In this document: one piece after another, positions 55,207 to 63,884 of the stretch | How positions within the stretch are numbered: the stretch's first letter is position 1 | How the letters are laid out: each line of letters opens with the position of its first letter | NCBI RefSeq assembly: GCF_902497875.1 | Contig: NZ_CABVHY010000006.1 | Coordinates: 1 to 64,000 of the forward strand | Source: Pseudomonas fluorescens | GTDB taxonomy: Bacteria > Pseudomonadota > Gammaproteobacteria > Pseudomonadales > Pseudomonadaceae | Length of the DNA: 64,000 nt | Direction of reading: 5' to 3' | Made by a program: the position numbers and the translations under genes | The notes under the pieces: generated by a model | What the model was told of the DNA's origin: nothing | Database searches by the model: none | What the model saw: the letters and a program-made list of their open reading frames with translations, nothing else

Positions 55207-58200
55207 TTAACCGATAGTCATCAAGCTGGCATTACCACCCGCAGCAGCAGTGTTAACGCTCAGTGCACGCTCGATCACCAGACGTTCCAGCGCAATGCTG
55301 GTTTCGCCTTGGGACAGGCCGTGAACCCCGACGATAGCGCCGGCACGTTTGGCCACTTGCTGGCAGACCGCACGCAGCTGGTCGGAGTGGCCGTGATGCA
55401 GGACTGCATCGAAAACCACTTCGTCCTTGCTCCAGTCGTTGACCAGTGTGATGCGTGCTTGCACTTCTTTCGGCAGGCGAGTGTAAAGCGCCTTGTTCAG
55501 CTCGGCATCCGGCCAGACTGCCGAACCACCGACGGCCAGTACCGCAGCCAGTTGGCTTAGCAGATCCGCTTCGACTTCCGCCAGGCACAGCACGTGCTCG
55601 CGTGGCAGGATGGCGTAGCTGTTGCGTTCGCCGGTCGGGCCGCTCAGCAGGCGAGTGATACCGCTTTGCGATTGCGCTGCGAATTGCAGGCAAAGCGCGC
55701 TCAGGTCAGCCTGTTTATTGCTGTCAGCCCAGGTTTTCAGAGCGGTCAGCGGTTTGCTCATGGCATCGCGCAGACGAACATCCGGTGCGCTCAACGCGTC
55801 GCCGCGAACGAAGGATTGCTCGATCGCATCGGTAGGACGAGTCGACAGCAGGCGGTACAGGTACAGCGGACCACCGGCTTTCGGACCGGTACCCGACAGG
55901 CCTTCGCCACCGAACGGTTGCACACCGACCACGGCACCGACGATGTTGCGGTTGACGTAGACGTTACCGGCATTGACGTTGTCGATCACCTTGGCGATGG
56001 TTTCGTCGATGCGGGTGTGAACGCCCAGGGTCAGACCGTAGCCGGAAGCGTTGATCTGGCCGATCAGCTGATCAATCTCTTTACGCTTGTAGCGCACCAC
56101 GTGCAGCACCGGACCGAAGATCTCCCGTTGCAGCTCGTCGAAGCTTTCCAGTTCGATCAGGGTCGGCATGACGAAGGTGCCGCGTTTGACTTCTTCAGTA
56201 TTGGCGATTGCCACCTGATACACGCTGCGGCCTTTGTCGCGCATGGCCTGGATGTGTTTCTCGATGCCAGCCTTGGCTTCGGCGTCGATCACCGGGCCGA
56301 TGTCCACGGACAAGCGTTCCGGGTTGCCGAGACGGCATTCGGCCATGGCGCCTTTGAGCATTTCGATGACGCGGTCGGCGGAATCTTCCTGCAGACACAG
56401 TACGCGCAGGGCCGAGCAACGTTGGCCGGCGCTGTCGAAGGCCGAGGATACGACGTCGATGACCACTTGTTCGGTCAGTGCCGAGGAGTCGACGATCATC
56501 GCGTTCTGGCCGCCGGTTTCAGCGATCAGCGGGATCGGACGGCCCTGGGTATCCAGGCGACCGGCGACACTGCGTTGCAACAAGCGCGCGACTTCGGTGG
56601 AACCGGTGAACATCACGCCTTTGACCCGATCGTCGCCGACCAGGCGGGCGCCTACGGTCTCGCCACGGCCCGGCAGCAGTTGCAGCACGCCTTCGGGGAT
56701 ACCGGCTTCGAGCATCAGGCGCACGGCTTGAGCCGCGACCAGTGGCGTTTGTTCAGCAGGTTTCGCCAGCACCGGGTTACCGGCAGCCAAGGCTGCAGCA
56801 ACCTGGCCACTGAAGATCGCCAGCGGGAAGTTCCACGGACTGATGCAAACCACCGGGCCCAGCGGGCGGTGGGCATCGTTGGTGAAATCGTTACGAGCCT
56901 GCACTGCGTAGTAACGCAGGAAGTCCACGGCTTCACGCACTTCGGCGATGGCGTTGGCAAAGGTCTTGCCTGCTTCGCGAGCCAACAGGCCCATCAGCGG
57001 CTGAATCTCGCCTTCCATCAAGTCGGCGGCACGTTCAAGAATCGCGGCGCGCTCGGCTGGCGGGGTGGCTTGCCAGATCGGTGCGGCTTTCAGCGCGCAC
57101 TGAATTGCATTGTCGACATCTTCGACGGTCGCTTCCTGTACATGGCCAACAACGTCACGCAGATCGGACGGGTTCAGCACTGGCGCAGGGGTTTCAGTGC
57201 TGGAAACGCAGCCGAGCATCGGCGCGGCTTTCCAGCTGTTATGAGCAGTGGCCAGCAAGGCGCAGGACAACGACGCCAAACGGTGTTCGTTGGCCAGGTC
57301 GATGCCGCTCGAGTTGGCGCGTTCGGAACCGTACAGATCACGCGGCAGCGGGATACGCGGGTGTGGCAGGCCGAAGCCGCCTTCCAGCGTCGCCATCTGC
57401 TCGATGCTGGCCACTGGATCGGCCACCAGCTCCTGAATCGAGATGGATTGGTCGGCGATGCGGTTGACGAACGAGGTGTTCGCACCGTTTTCCAGCAGGC
57501 GACGGACCAGGTAGGCCAGCAGTGTTTCGTGAGTTCCGACCGGCGCGTAGACGCGGCATGGACGGTTCAGCTTGCCTTCGGAAACCTTGCCTACCACCTG
57601 CTCGTACAGCGGTTCACCCATGCCATGCAGGCATTGGAACTCGTACTGACCCGGGTAGTAGTTCTGACCGGCGATATGGTAAATGGCCGACAGGGTGTGG
57701 GCGTTGTGGGTGGCGAACTGCGGGTAGATGACTTCCGGCACCGACAGCAGTTTGCGCGCACAAGCAATGTAGGACACGTCGGTGTACACCTTGCGGGTGT
57801 AGACCGGATAGCCTTCCAGGCCTTCGACCTGGGCGCGCTTGATCTCGCTGTCCCAGTACGCGCCTTTCACCAGGCGAATCATCAGGCGATGACGGCTGCG
57901 ACGAGCCAGGTCGATCACGTAGTCGATCACGTACGGGCAACGCTTCTGGTAAGCCTGGATCACGAAACCGATGCCGTTCCAGCCGGTCAGTTGCGGCTCG
58001 AAGCACAGACGCTCCAGCAGATCCAGCGACAGCTCGAGGCGGTCGGCTTCTTCGGCGTCGATGTTCAGGCCGATGTCGTAGTGCTTGGCCAGCAAGGTCA
58101 GCGACAGCAGGCGCGGGTACAACTCGTCCATCACTCGTTCGTACTGCGCGCGGCTGTAACGCGGGTGCAGTGCCGAGAGTTTGATCGAGATGCCCGGGCC

Positions 58201-59160
58201 TTCATAAATGCCGCGACCGTGGGAAGCCTTGCCGATCGAATGGATGGCTTGCTCGTAGGACGCGAGGTATTTCTGTGCGTCATGTTCGGTCAGTGCGGCT
58301 TCACCGAGCATGTCGTAGGAATAGCGGAAGCCCTTGGCTTCGAACTTGCTGGCGTTGGCCAGGGCTTCGGCGATGGTTTCGCCGGTGACGAACTGCTCGC
58401 CCATCAGGCGCATGGCCATGTCGACGCCCTTGCGGATCATCGGCTCGCCGCTCTTGCCGATGATGCGGCTCAGGGACGACGTCAGGCCGGCTTCGTTATG
58501 GGTGGCGACCAGTTTGCCGGTCAGCAGCAGGCCCCAAGTCGCGGCGTTGACGAACAGCGACGGGCTGTTACCCAGGTGCGGATGCCAATTGCCGGTGCTG
58601 ATTTTGTCGCGGATCAGCGCGTCACGGGTGCCTTTGTCCGGGATACGCAACAGCGCTTCGGCCAGGCACATTAGCGCTACGCCTTCCTGGGACGACAGGG
58701 AAAATTCCTGCAGCAGGCCCTGAACGATCCCGGCACGGCCACCGGCGCTCTTCTGATTGCGCAGCTTCTCGGCAATCGAGGCGGCCAGCTTGTTAGTGGC
58801 TTCAGCCATGGTCGCAGGCAGACGAGCCTGCTCGATCAGCATCGGCACCACTTCCGGCTCCGGGCGACGGTAGGCGGCAGTGATCGCAGAGCGCAGGACC
58901 GATTGCGGCAGGATGCTCTCGGCGAACTCGAGGAAGCACTGGTGTGCATGGTCAGCCTGCACGTCAACGGCGTCGTCAGTGTCTTTACTGGTCAAACCGT
59001 TCAGCTCGGTCAGGGTTGCACCACCCTCGAGTTTTTCCAGGTAATTGAAAATTGCCTGCTTGATCAGCCAATGGGGCGTGCGATCAATCGAGGTTGCAGC
59101 GGCTTTGAGGCGCTCGCGGGTGGGGTCATCGAGTTTGACCCCAAGGGTGGTGGTAGCCAT
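55207..59160 (-). CDS. putA: Trifunctional proline utilisation protein PutA
   Basis: A 1317-residue protein that oxidises proline to glutamate and represses put transcription when proline is absent. The start MATTTLGVKLDDPTRERLKA opens a ribbon-helix-helix DNA-binding domain (1-47). The proline dehydrogenase barrel follows (about 250-570, with VKGAYWD, GMGEPLYEQV and RVYAPVGTHETLLAYLVRRL). The pyrroline-5-carboxylate dehydrogenase is about 630-1100, with SPWNFPLAIFSGQVAAAL, LIAETGGQNAMIVD and catalytic cysteine in GQRCSALRVL. A C-terminal domain ends VNTAAAGGNASLMTIG. It is divergent from putP with PutA boxes between. Confidence 0.97.
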   Translation of the reverse strand: MATTTLGVKLDDPTRERLKAAATSIDRTPHWLIKQAIFNYLEKLEGGATLTELNGLTSKDTDDAVDVQADHAHQCFLEFAESILPQSVLRSAITAAYRRPEPEVVPMLIEQARLPATMAEATNKLAASIAEKLRNQKSAGGRAGIVQGLLQEFSLSSQEGVALMCLAEALLRIPDKGTRDALIRDKISTGNWHPHLGNSPSLFVNAATWGLLLTGKLVATHNEAGLTSSLSRIIGKSGEPMIRKGVDMAMRLMGEQFVTGETIAEALANASKFEAKGFRYSYDMLGEAALTEHDAQKYLASYEQAIHSIGKASHGRGIYEGPGISIKLSALHPRYSRAQYERVMDELYPRLLSLTLLAKHYDIGLNIDAEEADRLELSLDLLERLCFEPQLTGWNGIGFVIQAYQKRCPYVIDYVIDLARRSRHRLMIRLVKGAYWDSEIKRAQVEGLEGYPVYTRKVYTDVSYIACARKLLSVPEVIYPQFATHNAHTLSAIYHIAGQNYYPGQYEFQCLHGMGEPLYEQVVGKVSEGKLNRPCRVYAPVGTHETLLAYLVRRLLENGANTSFVNRIADQSISIQELVADPVASIEQMATLEGGFGLPHPRIPLPRDLYGSERANSSGIDLANEHRLASLSCALLATAHNSWKAAPMLGCVSSTETPAPVLNPSDLRDVVGHVQEATVEDVDNAIQCALKAAPIWQATPPAERAAILERAADLMEGEIQPLMGLLAREAGKTFANAIAEVREAVDFLRYYAVQARNDFTNDAHRPLGPVVCISPWNFPLAIFSGQVAAALAAGNPVLAKPAEQTPLVAAQAVRLMLEAGIPEGVLQLLPGRGETVGARLVGDDRVKGVMFTGSTEVARLLQRSVAGRLDTQGRPIPLIAETGGQNAMIVDSSALTEQVVIDVVSSAFDSAGQRCSALRVLCLQEDSADRVIEMLKGAMAECRLGNPERLSVDIGPVIDAEAKAGIEKHIQAMRDKGRSVYQVAIANTEEVKRGTFVMPTLIELESFDELQREIFGPVLHVVRYKRKEIDQLIGQINASGYGLTLGVHTRIDETIAKVIDNVNAGNVYVNRNIVGAVVGVQPFGGEGLSGTGPKAGGPLYLYRLLSTRPTDAIEQSFVRGDALSAPDVRLRDAMSKPLTALKTWADSNKQADLSALCLQFAAQSQSGITRLLSGPTGERNSYAILPREHVLCLAEVEADLLSQLAAVLAVGGSAVWPDAELNKALYTRLPKEVQARITLVNDWSKDEVVFDAVLHHGHSDQLRAVCQQVAKRAGAIVGVHGLSQGETSIALERLVIERALSVNTAAAGGNASLMTIG

Positions 59161-59618
59161 ATTTTTATCCTCATGTTTGCCACGACTGCGTGACATCAGC
59201 TGGCGGCAAGGTTAGCCGCGAGCAGGCCGAGGTGCAACCGGGTGCAACCTTTTTTTGTCGGAAAAATAGACGGCTCGTCAGGAAATAATTTCCGGCAGGG
59301 GAAAGCCGCGTCGGCTTGGTGCTTTTTGCTTTGAAGAGTTGAGTTTTTGCTCCGAAAAGGAGCAAAAACGGCAAATTCAATTAAAAATCCGACTAGGTGC
59401 AACTTATTCGACCGAAACTGGTTGCACCTTATTTGCTTTGTTGAATAGCATTCGCGCCCAAGGTGCAACCAGTCCAAAAGAACGGTTCATCGGCTGATGG
59501 CTTTCCTGGGGAAACGTCAGTCATAAATGCGCGGCAAGCGGAATCGTCTATCCACTCAGGTGCACAGAGACCTCCGACAGACCGCCGCTACATAAAAACA
59601 ATGCCAGGGCGCAACTCA
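59161..59618. promoter_or_regulatory. putA-putP control region with five PutA-type GTTGCA boxes
   Basis: No gene in this 458-nt stretch. GTTGCA or its complement TGCAAC occurs at 59233-59238, 59243-59248, 59398-59403, 59421-59426 and 59464-59469, most within the longer GGTGCAACC. E. coli PutA binds GTTGCA, so these are probably PutA operators. The two at 59398 and 59421 face each other. An 11-bp inverted repeat (59343-59369) sits in the middle. Confidence 0.82.
59343..59369. repeat. Perfect 11-bp inverted repeat in the put control region
   Basis: GTTTTTGCTCC-gaaaa-GGAGCAAAAAC. The 5-nt spacer and perfect arms fit either a DNA operator for a second regulator or an RNA hairpin in the putA 5' region. 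It does not match the GTTGCA boxes. Confidence 0.75.
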
Positions 59619-61103
59619 ATGAGCGTAAGTAATCCAACCCTGATCACGTTCGTGATCTACATCGCGGCAATGGTATTGATCGGCTTCATGGCCTATCGCT
59701 CCACCAACAACCTTTCTGACTATATTCTCGGTGGCCGTAGCCTGGGCAGCGTGGTGACCGCGCTTTCCGCCGGTGCTTCCGACATGAGCGGCTGGTTGCT
59801 GATGGGCCTTCCGGGCGCTATCTATATGTCTGGTCTGTCGGAAAGCTGGATCGCCATCGGCCTGATCGTCGGTGCCTACCTGAACTGGCTGTTCGTGGCT
59901 GGTCGTCTGCGGGTGCAAACCGAGCACAACGGTGATGCACTGACCCTGCCGGATTACTTCTCCAGCCGTTTTGAAGACACCAGCGGTTTGCTGCGAATCA
60001 TCTCGGCTATCGTGATTCTGGTGTTCTTCACCATCTATTGCGCTTCCGGCATCGTTGCCGGTGCCCGGCTGTTCGAAAGCACCTTCGGCATGTCCTACGA
60101 GACGGCGCTGTGGGCCGGTGCTGCGGCAACTATTGCCTACACCTTCGTTGGTGGTTTCCTGGCAGTGAGCTGGACTGACACCGTACAAGCCACGCTGATG
60201 ATCTTCGCCCTGCTGCTGACGCCGATCATCGTGCTGCTGGCCACCGGTGGCATTGATACCACTTTCCTGGCTATCGAAGCGCAAGATCCAAGCAATTTCG
60301 ACATGCTGAAAAACACCACCTTCATTGGCATCATCTCGCTGATGGGTTGGGGTCTGGGCTACTTTGGCCAACCGCACATCCTCGCGCGTTTCATGGCGGC
60401 GGATTCGGTCAAGTCGATCGCCAAAGCCCGTCGCATCTCCATGACTTGGATGATCCTGTGCCTGGGCGGCACCGTGGCTGTCGGCTTCTTCGGTATTGCC
60501 TATTTCGCGGCGAACCCTGCCGTAGCGATGCCAGTCAGTGAGAACCACGAGCGTGTGTTCATCGAGCTGGCGAAGATCCTCTTCAATCCCTGGATTGCCG
60601 GTATCTTGCTGTCGGCCATTCTGGCTGCCGTGATGAGTACCTTGAGCTGCCAGTTGCTGGTGTGCTCCAGTGCCCTGACCGAAGACTTCTACAAGACCTT
60701 CCTGCGTAAAAATGCTTCCCAGGTCGAACTGGTATGGGTCGGTCGCGCCATGGTGCTGTTGGTTGCACTGATCGCCATCGCCATGGCTGCCAATCCGGAA
60801 AACCGCGTACTGGGTCTGGTCAGCTACGCCTGGGCCGGTTTCGGTGCCGCCTTCGGTCCGGTGGTGCTGATCTCGGTCATCTGGAAAGACATGACCCGTA
60901 ACGGCGCACTGGCCGGTATCCTGGTCGGCGCAATCACCGTGATCGTCTGGAAGCATTTCGAACTGCTGGGTCTGTACGAAATCATCCCGGGCTTCATCTT
61001 CGCCAGCCTTGCGATTTACATCGTCAGCAAGATGGGCGCTCCGACTGCCGGCATGCTCAAGCGTTTCGCCGCTGCCGAGAAAGACTTCCAGCTAAACAGC
61101 TGA
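59619..61103 (+). CDS. putP: Sodium/proline symporter PutP
   Basis: A 494-residue SSS-family transporter with 13 predicted helices. It starts MSVSNPTLITFVIYIAAMVL; a possible ATG six codons earlier lacks a better ribosome site. Na+ site and core motifs are YILGGRSLGSVVTALSAGASDMSGWLLMGLPGAIY (helix 2), GWGLGYFGQPHILARFMA and AAVMSTLSCQLLVCSSALTEDFYK. It supplies proline to PutA and should be induced with it through the shared PutA boxes. An intrinsic terminator follows. Confidence 0.96.
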   Translation: MSVSNPTLITFVIYIAAMVLIGFMAYRSTNNLSDYILGGRSLGSVVTALSAGASDMSGWLLMGLPGAIYMSGLSESWIAIGLIVGAYLNWLFVAGRLRVQTEHNGDALTLPDYFSSRFEDTSGLLRIISAIVILVFFTIYCASGIVAGARLFESTFGMSYETALWAGAAATIAYTFVGGFLAVSWTDTVQATLMIFALLLTPIIVLLATGGIDTTFLAIEAQDPSNFDMLKNTTFIGIISLMGWGLGYFGQPHILARFMAADSVKSIAKARRISMTWMILCLGGTVAVGFFGIAYFAANPAVAMPVSENHERVFIELAKILFNPWIAGILLSAILAAVMSTLSCQLLVCSSALTEDFYKTFLRKNASQVELVWVGRAMVLLVALIAIAMAANPENRVLGLVSYAWAGFGAAFGPVVLISVIWKDMTRNGALAGILVGAITVIVWKHFELLGLYEIIPGFIFASLAIYIVSKMGAPTAGMLKRFAAAEKDFQLNS

Positions 61104-61139
61104 GTGAGATGAGCTGATGCCCTAGGCATTCAGTGACAT

Positions 61140-61178
61140 AAAAACGGCCCGCGTCCTTCTGGAGGCGGGCCTTTTTTT
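61140..61178 (+). terminator. Intrinsic terminator of putP
   Basis: Perfect GGCCCGC/GCGGGCC stem with a 12-nt loop and seven Ts, about 36 nt past the putP stop. Confidence 0.93.
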
Positions 61179-61215
61179 GTGTCTGCCAATTGATCGGCTG
61201 GGCCCTTGCAGGCCT

Positions 61216-61282
61216 CTTCGCGGGAAAGCCACGCTCCCACATTCGATCGCATTCCCCTGTGGGAGCCGGGCTTGCCCGCGAT
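61216..61282. repeat. Degenerate REP pair, GTGGGAGC family
   Basis: CTTCGCGGGAAAGCCACGCTCCCAC faces GTGGGAGCCGGGCTTGCCCGC. The left arm carries several substitutions and the right arm a G insertion, so this is an old or variant copy. Confidence 0.75.
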
Positions 61283-61416
61283 TGGTGTACTACCAGGCGA
61301 CTACATTTCTGGGCGAGGTCATCGGAGATTTCCCGCAGGTTGCGGCGGCTTGTGTGAACTGGCGGGAATTTGGCTGCATCGATAATCTTTGTGAGTCGCT
61401 GCAAAATCAGTGACAG

Positions 61417-61623
61417 GGTGTGGAAGCCCTTATATCGTTAGGCGCACAAAGCGCCACCTGCATGGCGTTTTTTATCGTCTGTGTTTTATGGTGGCTGTGC
61501 GCGGGACACTCTTGAGTGTGCCGGGAACCTAACGTCTCGGTCTTCCACACCTGCGTACAGCCGCCACCTATTATGTGGAAGTAATTTCTGGCGGCTCCAA
61601 CCAATACGTTAGGAGCCAGACTC
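61417..61623 (+). ncRNA. Structured 5' leader of the DUF6124 gene, candidate cis-regulatory RNA
   Basis: Middle segments CCTAACG (61528-61534), CTTCCACACC (61542-61551) and ACAGCCGCC (61557-61565) each have an upstream and a downstream partner. Upstream: CGTTAGG (61436), GGTGTGGAAG (61417) and GGTGGCTGT (61490). Downstream: CGTTAGG (61607-61613, overlapping the AGGAG site), TGTGGAAG (61574) and GGCGGCT (61590). Between them lie an intrinsic terminator (AAAGCGCC-8 nt-GGCGTTTTTT, 61448-61473), a competing hairpin GGCGC-acaaa-GCGCC (61441-61455), and the stem ACACTC-tt-GAGTGT (61506-61519). Class not recognised; I recall similar leaders before other DUF3077/DUF6124 genes. Confidence 0.65.
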
Positions 61624-61935
61624 GTGAGAACCATCACCCCCGATCCACCCCATTCAACCTCTACCAACCGCTACATGCCCCTCACCAGCAACGATTGCGA
61701 TATCCCGACCCTGTTCGTCGACACCCAGGCGCCACTCGATGTGCTGCAAGACGCTGCCGATTACCGCATCCGCACCGTCACTCATCTGATGGAAAATCTG
61801 GCCATGCGCGAGGAGATTCATACCGATGCGGTGATCCTTCACGACTTTGCGCGGCTGTGTGCCATTGCGTTGCGTGATGGGTGTGATTTGCTGGATGTGC
61901 TCGGGCGGCGATTGCAGGCGCAGATCTCGAAATAA
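61624..61935 (+). CDS. DUF6124 family small protein
   Basis: A 103-residue protein of unknown function, of a family (formerly grouped with DUF3077) that is numerous in fluorescent Pseudomonas. It starts at GTG with AGGAG 8 nt upstream. The N-terminal third is polar and Pro/Thr-rich. The rest is helical: PLDVLQDAADYRIRTVTHLM, then LHDFARLCAIALRDGCDLLDVL, which fits the family core. No signal peptide. Expression is likely governed by the long structured leader. Confidence 0.85.
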   Translation: MRTITPDPPHSTSTNRYMPLTSNDCDIPTLFVDTQAPLDVLQDAADYRIRTVTHLMENLAMREEIHTDAVILHDFARLCAIALRDGCDLLDVLGRRLQAQISK

Positions 61936-61944
61936 ACACAAACC

Positions 61945-62094
61945 TTGTGGCGAGGGGGCTTGCCCCCGCTGGGCTGCGAAGCGGCCCCAAAACCAGCCAC
62001 CGCGGTGTTTCAGGTAAGCCGCATCTACCGGTTTTACGACTGCTGCGCAGCCGAACGGGGCGATGCGGCGTTCCGACAAGCCCCCTCGCCACAA
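61945..62094. repeat. Composite REP-bounded module, copy D
   Basis: Perfect 18-bp outer arms (TTGTGGCGAGGGGGCTTG and complement) with the shared core TTTACGACTGCTGCGC at 62033-62048. Best-preserved copy in the window, lying between the DUF6124 gene and rlmJ. Confidence 0.85.
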
Positions 62095-62180
62095 GTTGTG
62101 CGGTGTCTATCCGCCTGGTCGTGAACCCCTGACGTTCTGTCTCGTACAAGGTAAACTTCGCCTCCTGCGCAGGAGCAACC

Positions 62181-63017
62181 ATGAACTATCGCCACGCCTT
62201 CCACGCCGGCAACCACGCCGACGTGTTCAAACACCTGACCTTGACCCGCCTCATCGCCTTGATGTCGCGCAAGGAGCAGCCGTTTGCCTATCTCGATACT
62301 CACGCCGGCATTGGTCTGTATGACCTCAAGGGTGATGAGGCATCGCGCACCGGTGAGTATCTGGAGGGCATCGCCCGGTTGTGGGGTGAGCCGGATCTGC
62401 CGGTGCTGACAGCGGATTACATGCAGGTGTTGCATGAGATGAACCCGGATGGCGAGTTGCGCTATTACCCGGGTTCGCCGGAGCTGGCGCGGCGTTTGAC
62501 CCGTTCCCAGGATCGGGTGTTGCTCAACGAGAAGCACCCGGAAGACGGGCGGCTGCTCAAGGACAATATGAAGGGTGATCGCCGGGTTGCGGTGCACCTG
62601 GGTGAAGGCTGGCACGTGCCGCGGGCCTTGCTGCCCGTAGCGGAAAAGCGCGCGTTGATGTTGATCGATCCGCCATTCGAGAAACTCGATGAGATGCAGC
62701 GCTGTGCGGCATCGTTGAAAGAGGCGATCGGCCGGATGCGGCAGACGGTGGCGGCGATCTGGTACCCGGTGAAGGATCAGCGGATGTTGCGCCGGTTCTA
62801 CCAGGACCTGGCCGGCACGGGTGCGCCGAAGCTGCTGCGGGTGGAATTGCTGGTGCATCCGCTGGATACGCCCAATAGCCTGAACGGTTCAGGGCTGGCG
62901 ATCGCCAATCCGCCGTGGGGGCTTGAGGAGGAGTTGCGTGAGTTGCTGCCGTGGTTGTCCAAGAAGCTTGGGCAGACCCAGGGTGGGTGGCAGATGGATT
63001 GGTTGATCTCTGAATAA
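62181..63017 (+). CDS. rlmJ: 23S rRNA m6A2030 methyltransferase RlmJ
   Basis: A 278-residue methyltransferase of the RlmJ/YhiR family. The start MNYRHAFHAGNHADVFKHLTL is the family's own N-terminus, with the conserved YRH.FHAGN.ADV.KH. SAM-binding YLDTHAGIGLYDL (about 36-48) and the catalytic LIDPPFE (DPPF motif, about 162) follow. AGGAGC precedes the ATG. It is monocistronic between repeat elements. Confidence 0.95.
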   Translation: MNYRHAFHAGNHADVFKHLTLTRLIALMSRKEQPFAYLDTHAGIGLYDLKGDEASRTGEYLEGIARLWGEPDLPVLTADYMQVLHEMNPDGELRYYPGSPELARRLTRSQDRVLLNEKHPEDGRLLKDNMKGDRRVAVHLGEGWHVPRALLPVAEKRALMLIDPPFEKLDEMQRCAASLKEAIGRMRQTVAAIWYPVKDQRMLRRFYQDLAGTGAPKLLRVELLVHPLDTPNSLNGSGLAIANPPWGLEEELRELLPWLSKKLGQTQGGWQMDWLISE

Positions 63018-63025
63018 ACAACAAG

Positions 63026-63130
63026 ATCAAAAGATCGCAGCCTCGCTGCGCTCGGCAGCTCCTACGAGGATCGGGTACAACCAGGGACAAACGGTTTACT
63101 TCGATCCCGTAGGAGCTGCCGCAGGTTCGG
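63026..63130. repeat. REP pair, GTAGGAGCTGCC family, degraded and with an insertion
   Basis: AAAAGATCGCAGCCTCGCTG...GCAGCTCCTAC faces GTAGGAGCTGCCGCAGGTTC. The left copy has extra bases (TCGCTGCGC) in its loop and the right copy loses the match after GCAGG. It sits between convergent rlmJ and msrA. Confidence 0.82.
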
Positions 63131-63162
63131 GCCGCGTTCGGACGATTTTTTGCTTCACCCGA

Positions 63163-63810
63163 TCAAATCGGGCACGTCACGCCTGTGCCGCCAATCCCGC
63201 AATAACCCTCAGGGTTCTTCGCCAGGTACTGCTGGTGATACGCCTCGGCGTAGTAGAACGTCGGGGCTTCTTCGATTTCGGTGGTGATGGTGCCCAGGCC
63301 GGCTTTGGTCAGTTCAGCCTGGAACACTTTCTCGCTGGCCTTTGCCGCTTCCAGTTGGCTGGGGTTGGTGGCGTAGATCACCGAGCGATACTGAGTACCG
63401 ATGTCGTTGCCCTGGCGCATGCCCTGGGTCGGGTTGTGCAGTTCCCAGAACATTGCCAGCAGTTCCTGGTAGCTGACTTTTTCCGGCTCGTAGACCACGA
63501 GCACGACTTCGCTGTGACCGGTCAGGCCCGAGCAGACTTCCTCGTAGGTCGGGTTCGGGGTGAAACCGCCGGCGTAACCCACCGACGTGCTGAACACGCC
63601 TTCGCGTTGCCAGAAGCGACGTTCCGCGCCCCAGAAACAACCCAGGCCGAAGATCGCGAAGTCCACGCTCCCCGGGAATGGGCCGAGCAACGGGTTGCCG
63701 TTGACGAAGTGTTCGGCCGGCACGGTCATTGGGGTTTCGCGGCCAGGCGGAGCTTGTTCTTTGGTTGGAAGCACGTTTTTGTTCACCAGAATTTCCGAGC
63801 GCAAGACCAT
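63163..63810 (-). CDS. msrA: Peptide methionine (S)-S-oxide reductase MsrA
   Basis: Repairs methionine-S-sulfoxide in proteins with thioredoxin. The 215-residue product has catalytic Cys58 in [13 protein letters not shown]. Further family segments are [27 protein letters not shown] and [24 protein letters not shown]. The single cysteine near the C-terminus ([10 protein letters not shown]) is the usual resolving residue. An N-terminal extension of about 45 residues over the core is normal for the long E. coli-type enzyme. Confidence 0.96.
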   Translation of the reverse strand: MVLRSEILVNKNVLPTKEQAPPGRETPMTVPAEHFVNGNPLLGPFPGSVDFAIFGLGCFWGAERRFWQREGVFSTSVGYAGGFTPNPTYEEVCSGLTGHSEVVLVVYEPEKVSYQELLAMFWELHNPTQGMRQGNDIGTQYRSVIYATNPSQLEAAKASEKVFQAELTKAGLGTITTEIEEAPTFYYAEAYHQQYLAKNPEGYCGIGGTGVTCPI

Positions 63811-63884
63811 GATCAGTCCTCTCAGTCAGATTGAGTTAACGGTAAAGAGTCAGACTGCCAGTGTGCCCGAGTGTTACAGCGCTG

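Noticed and set aside
55594..58674. Open frame of 1026 codons antisense to putA
   Set aside because: putA is complete with all three functional regions on the other strand; the antisense product resembles no protein.
61360..61375. Possible sigma-54 promoter (TGGC-N7-TGGCT, GG-N10-GC) before the DUF6124 leader
   Set aside because: The GG-N10-GC spacing fits, but the -12 element TGGCT departs from TTGCA and no enhancer-like site is seen, so a chance match is likely.
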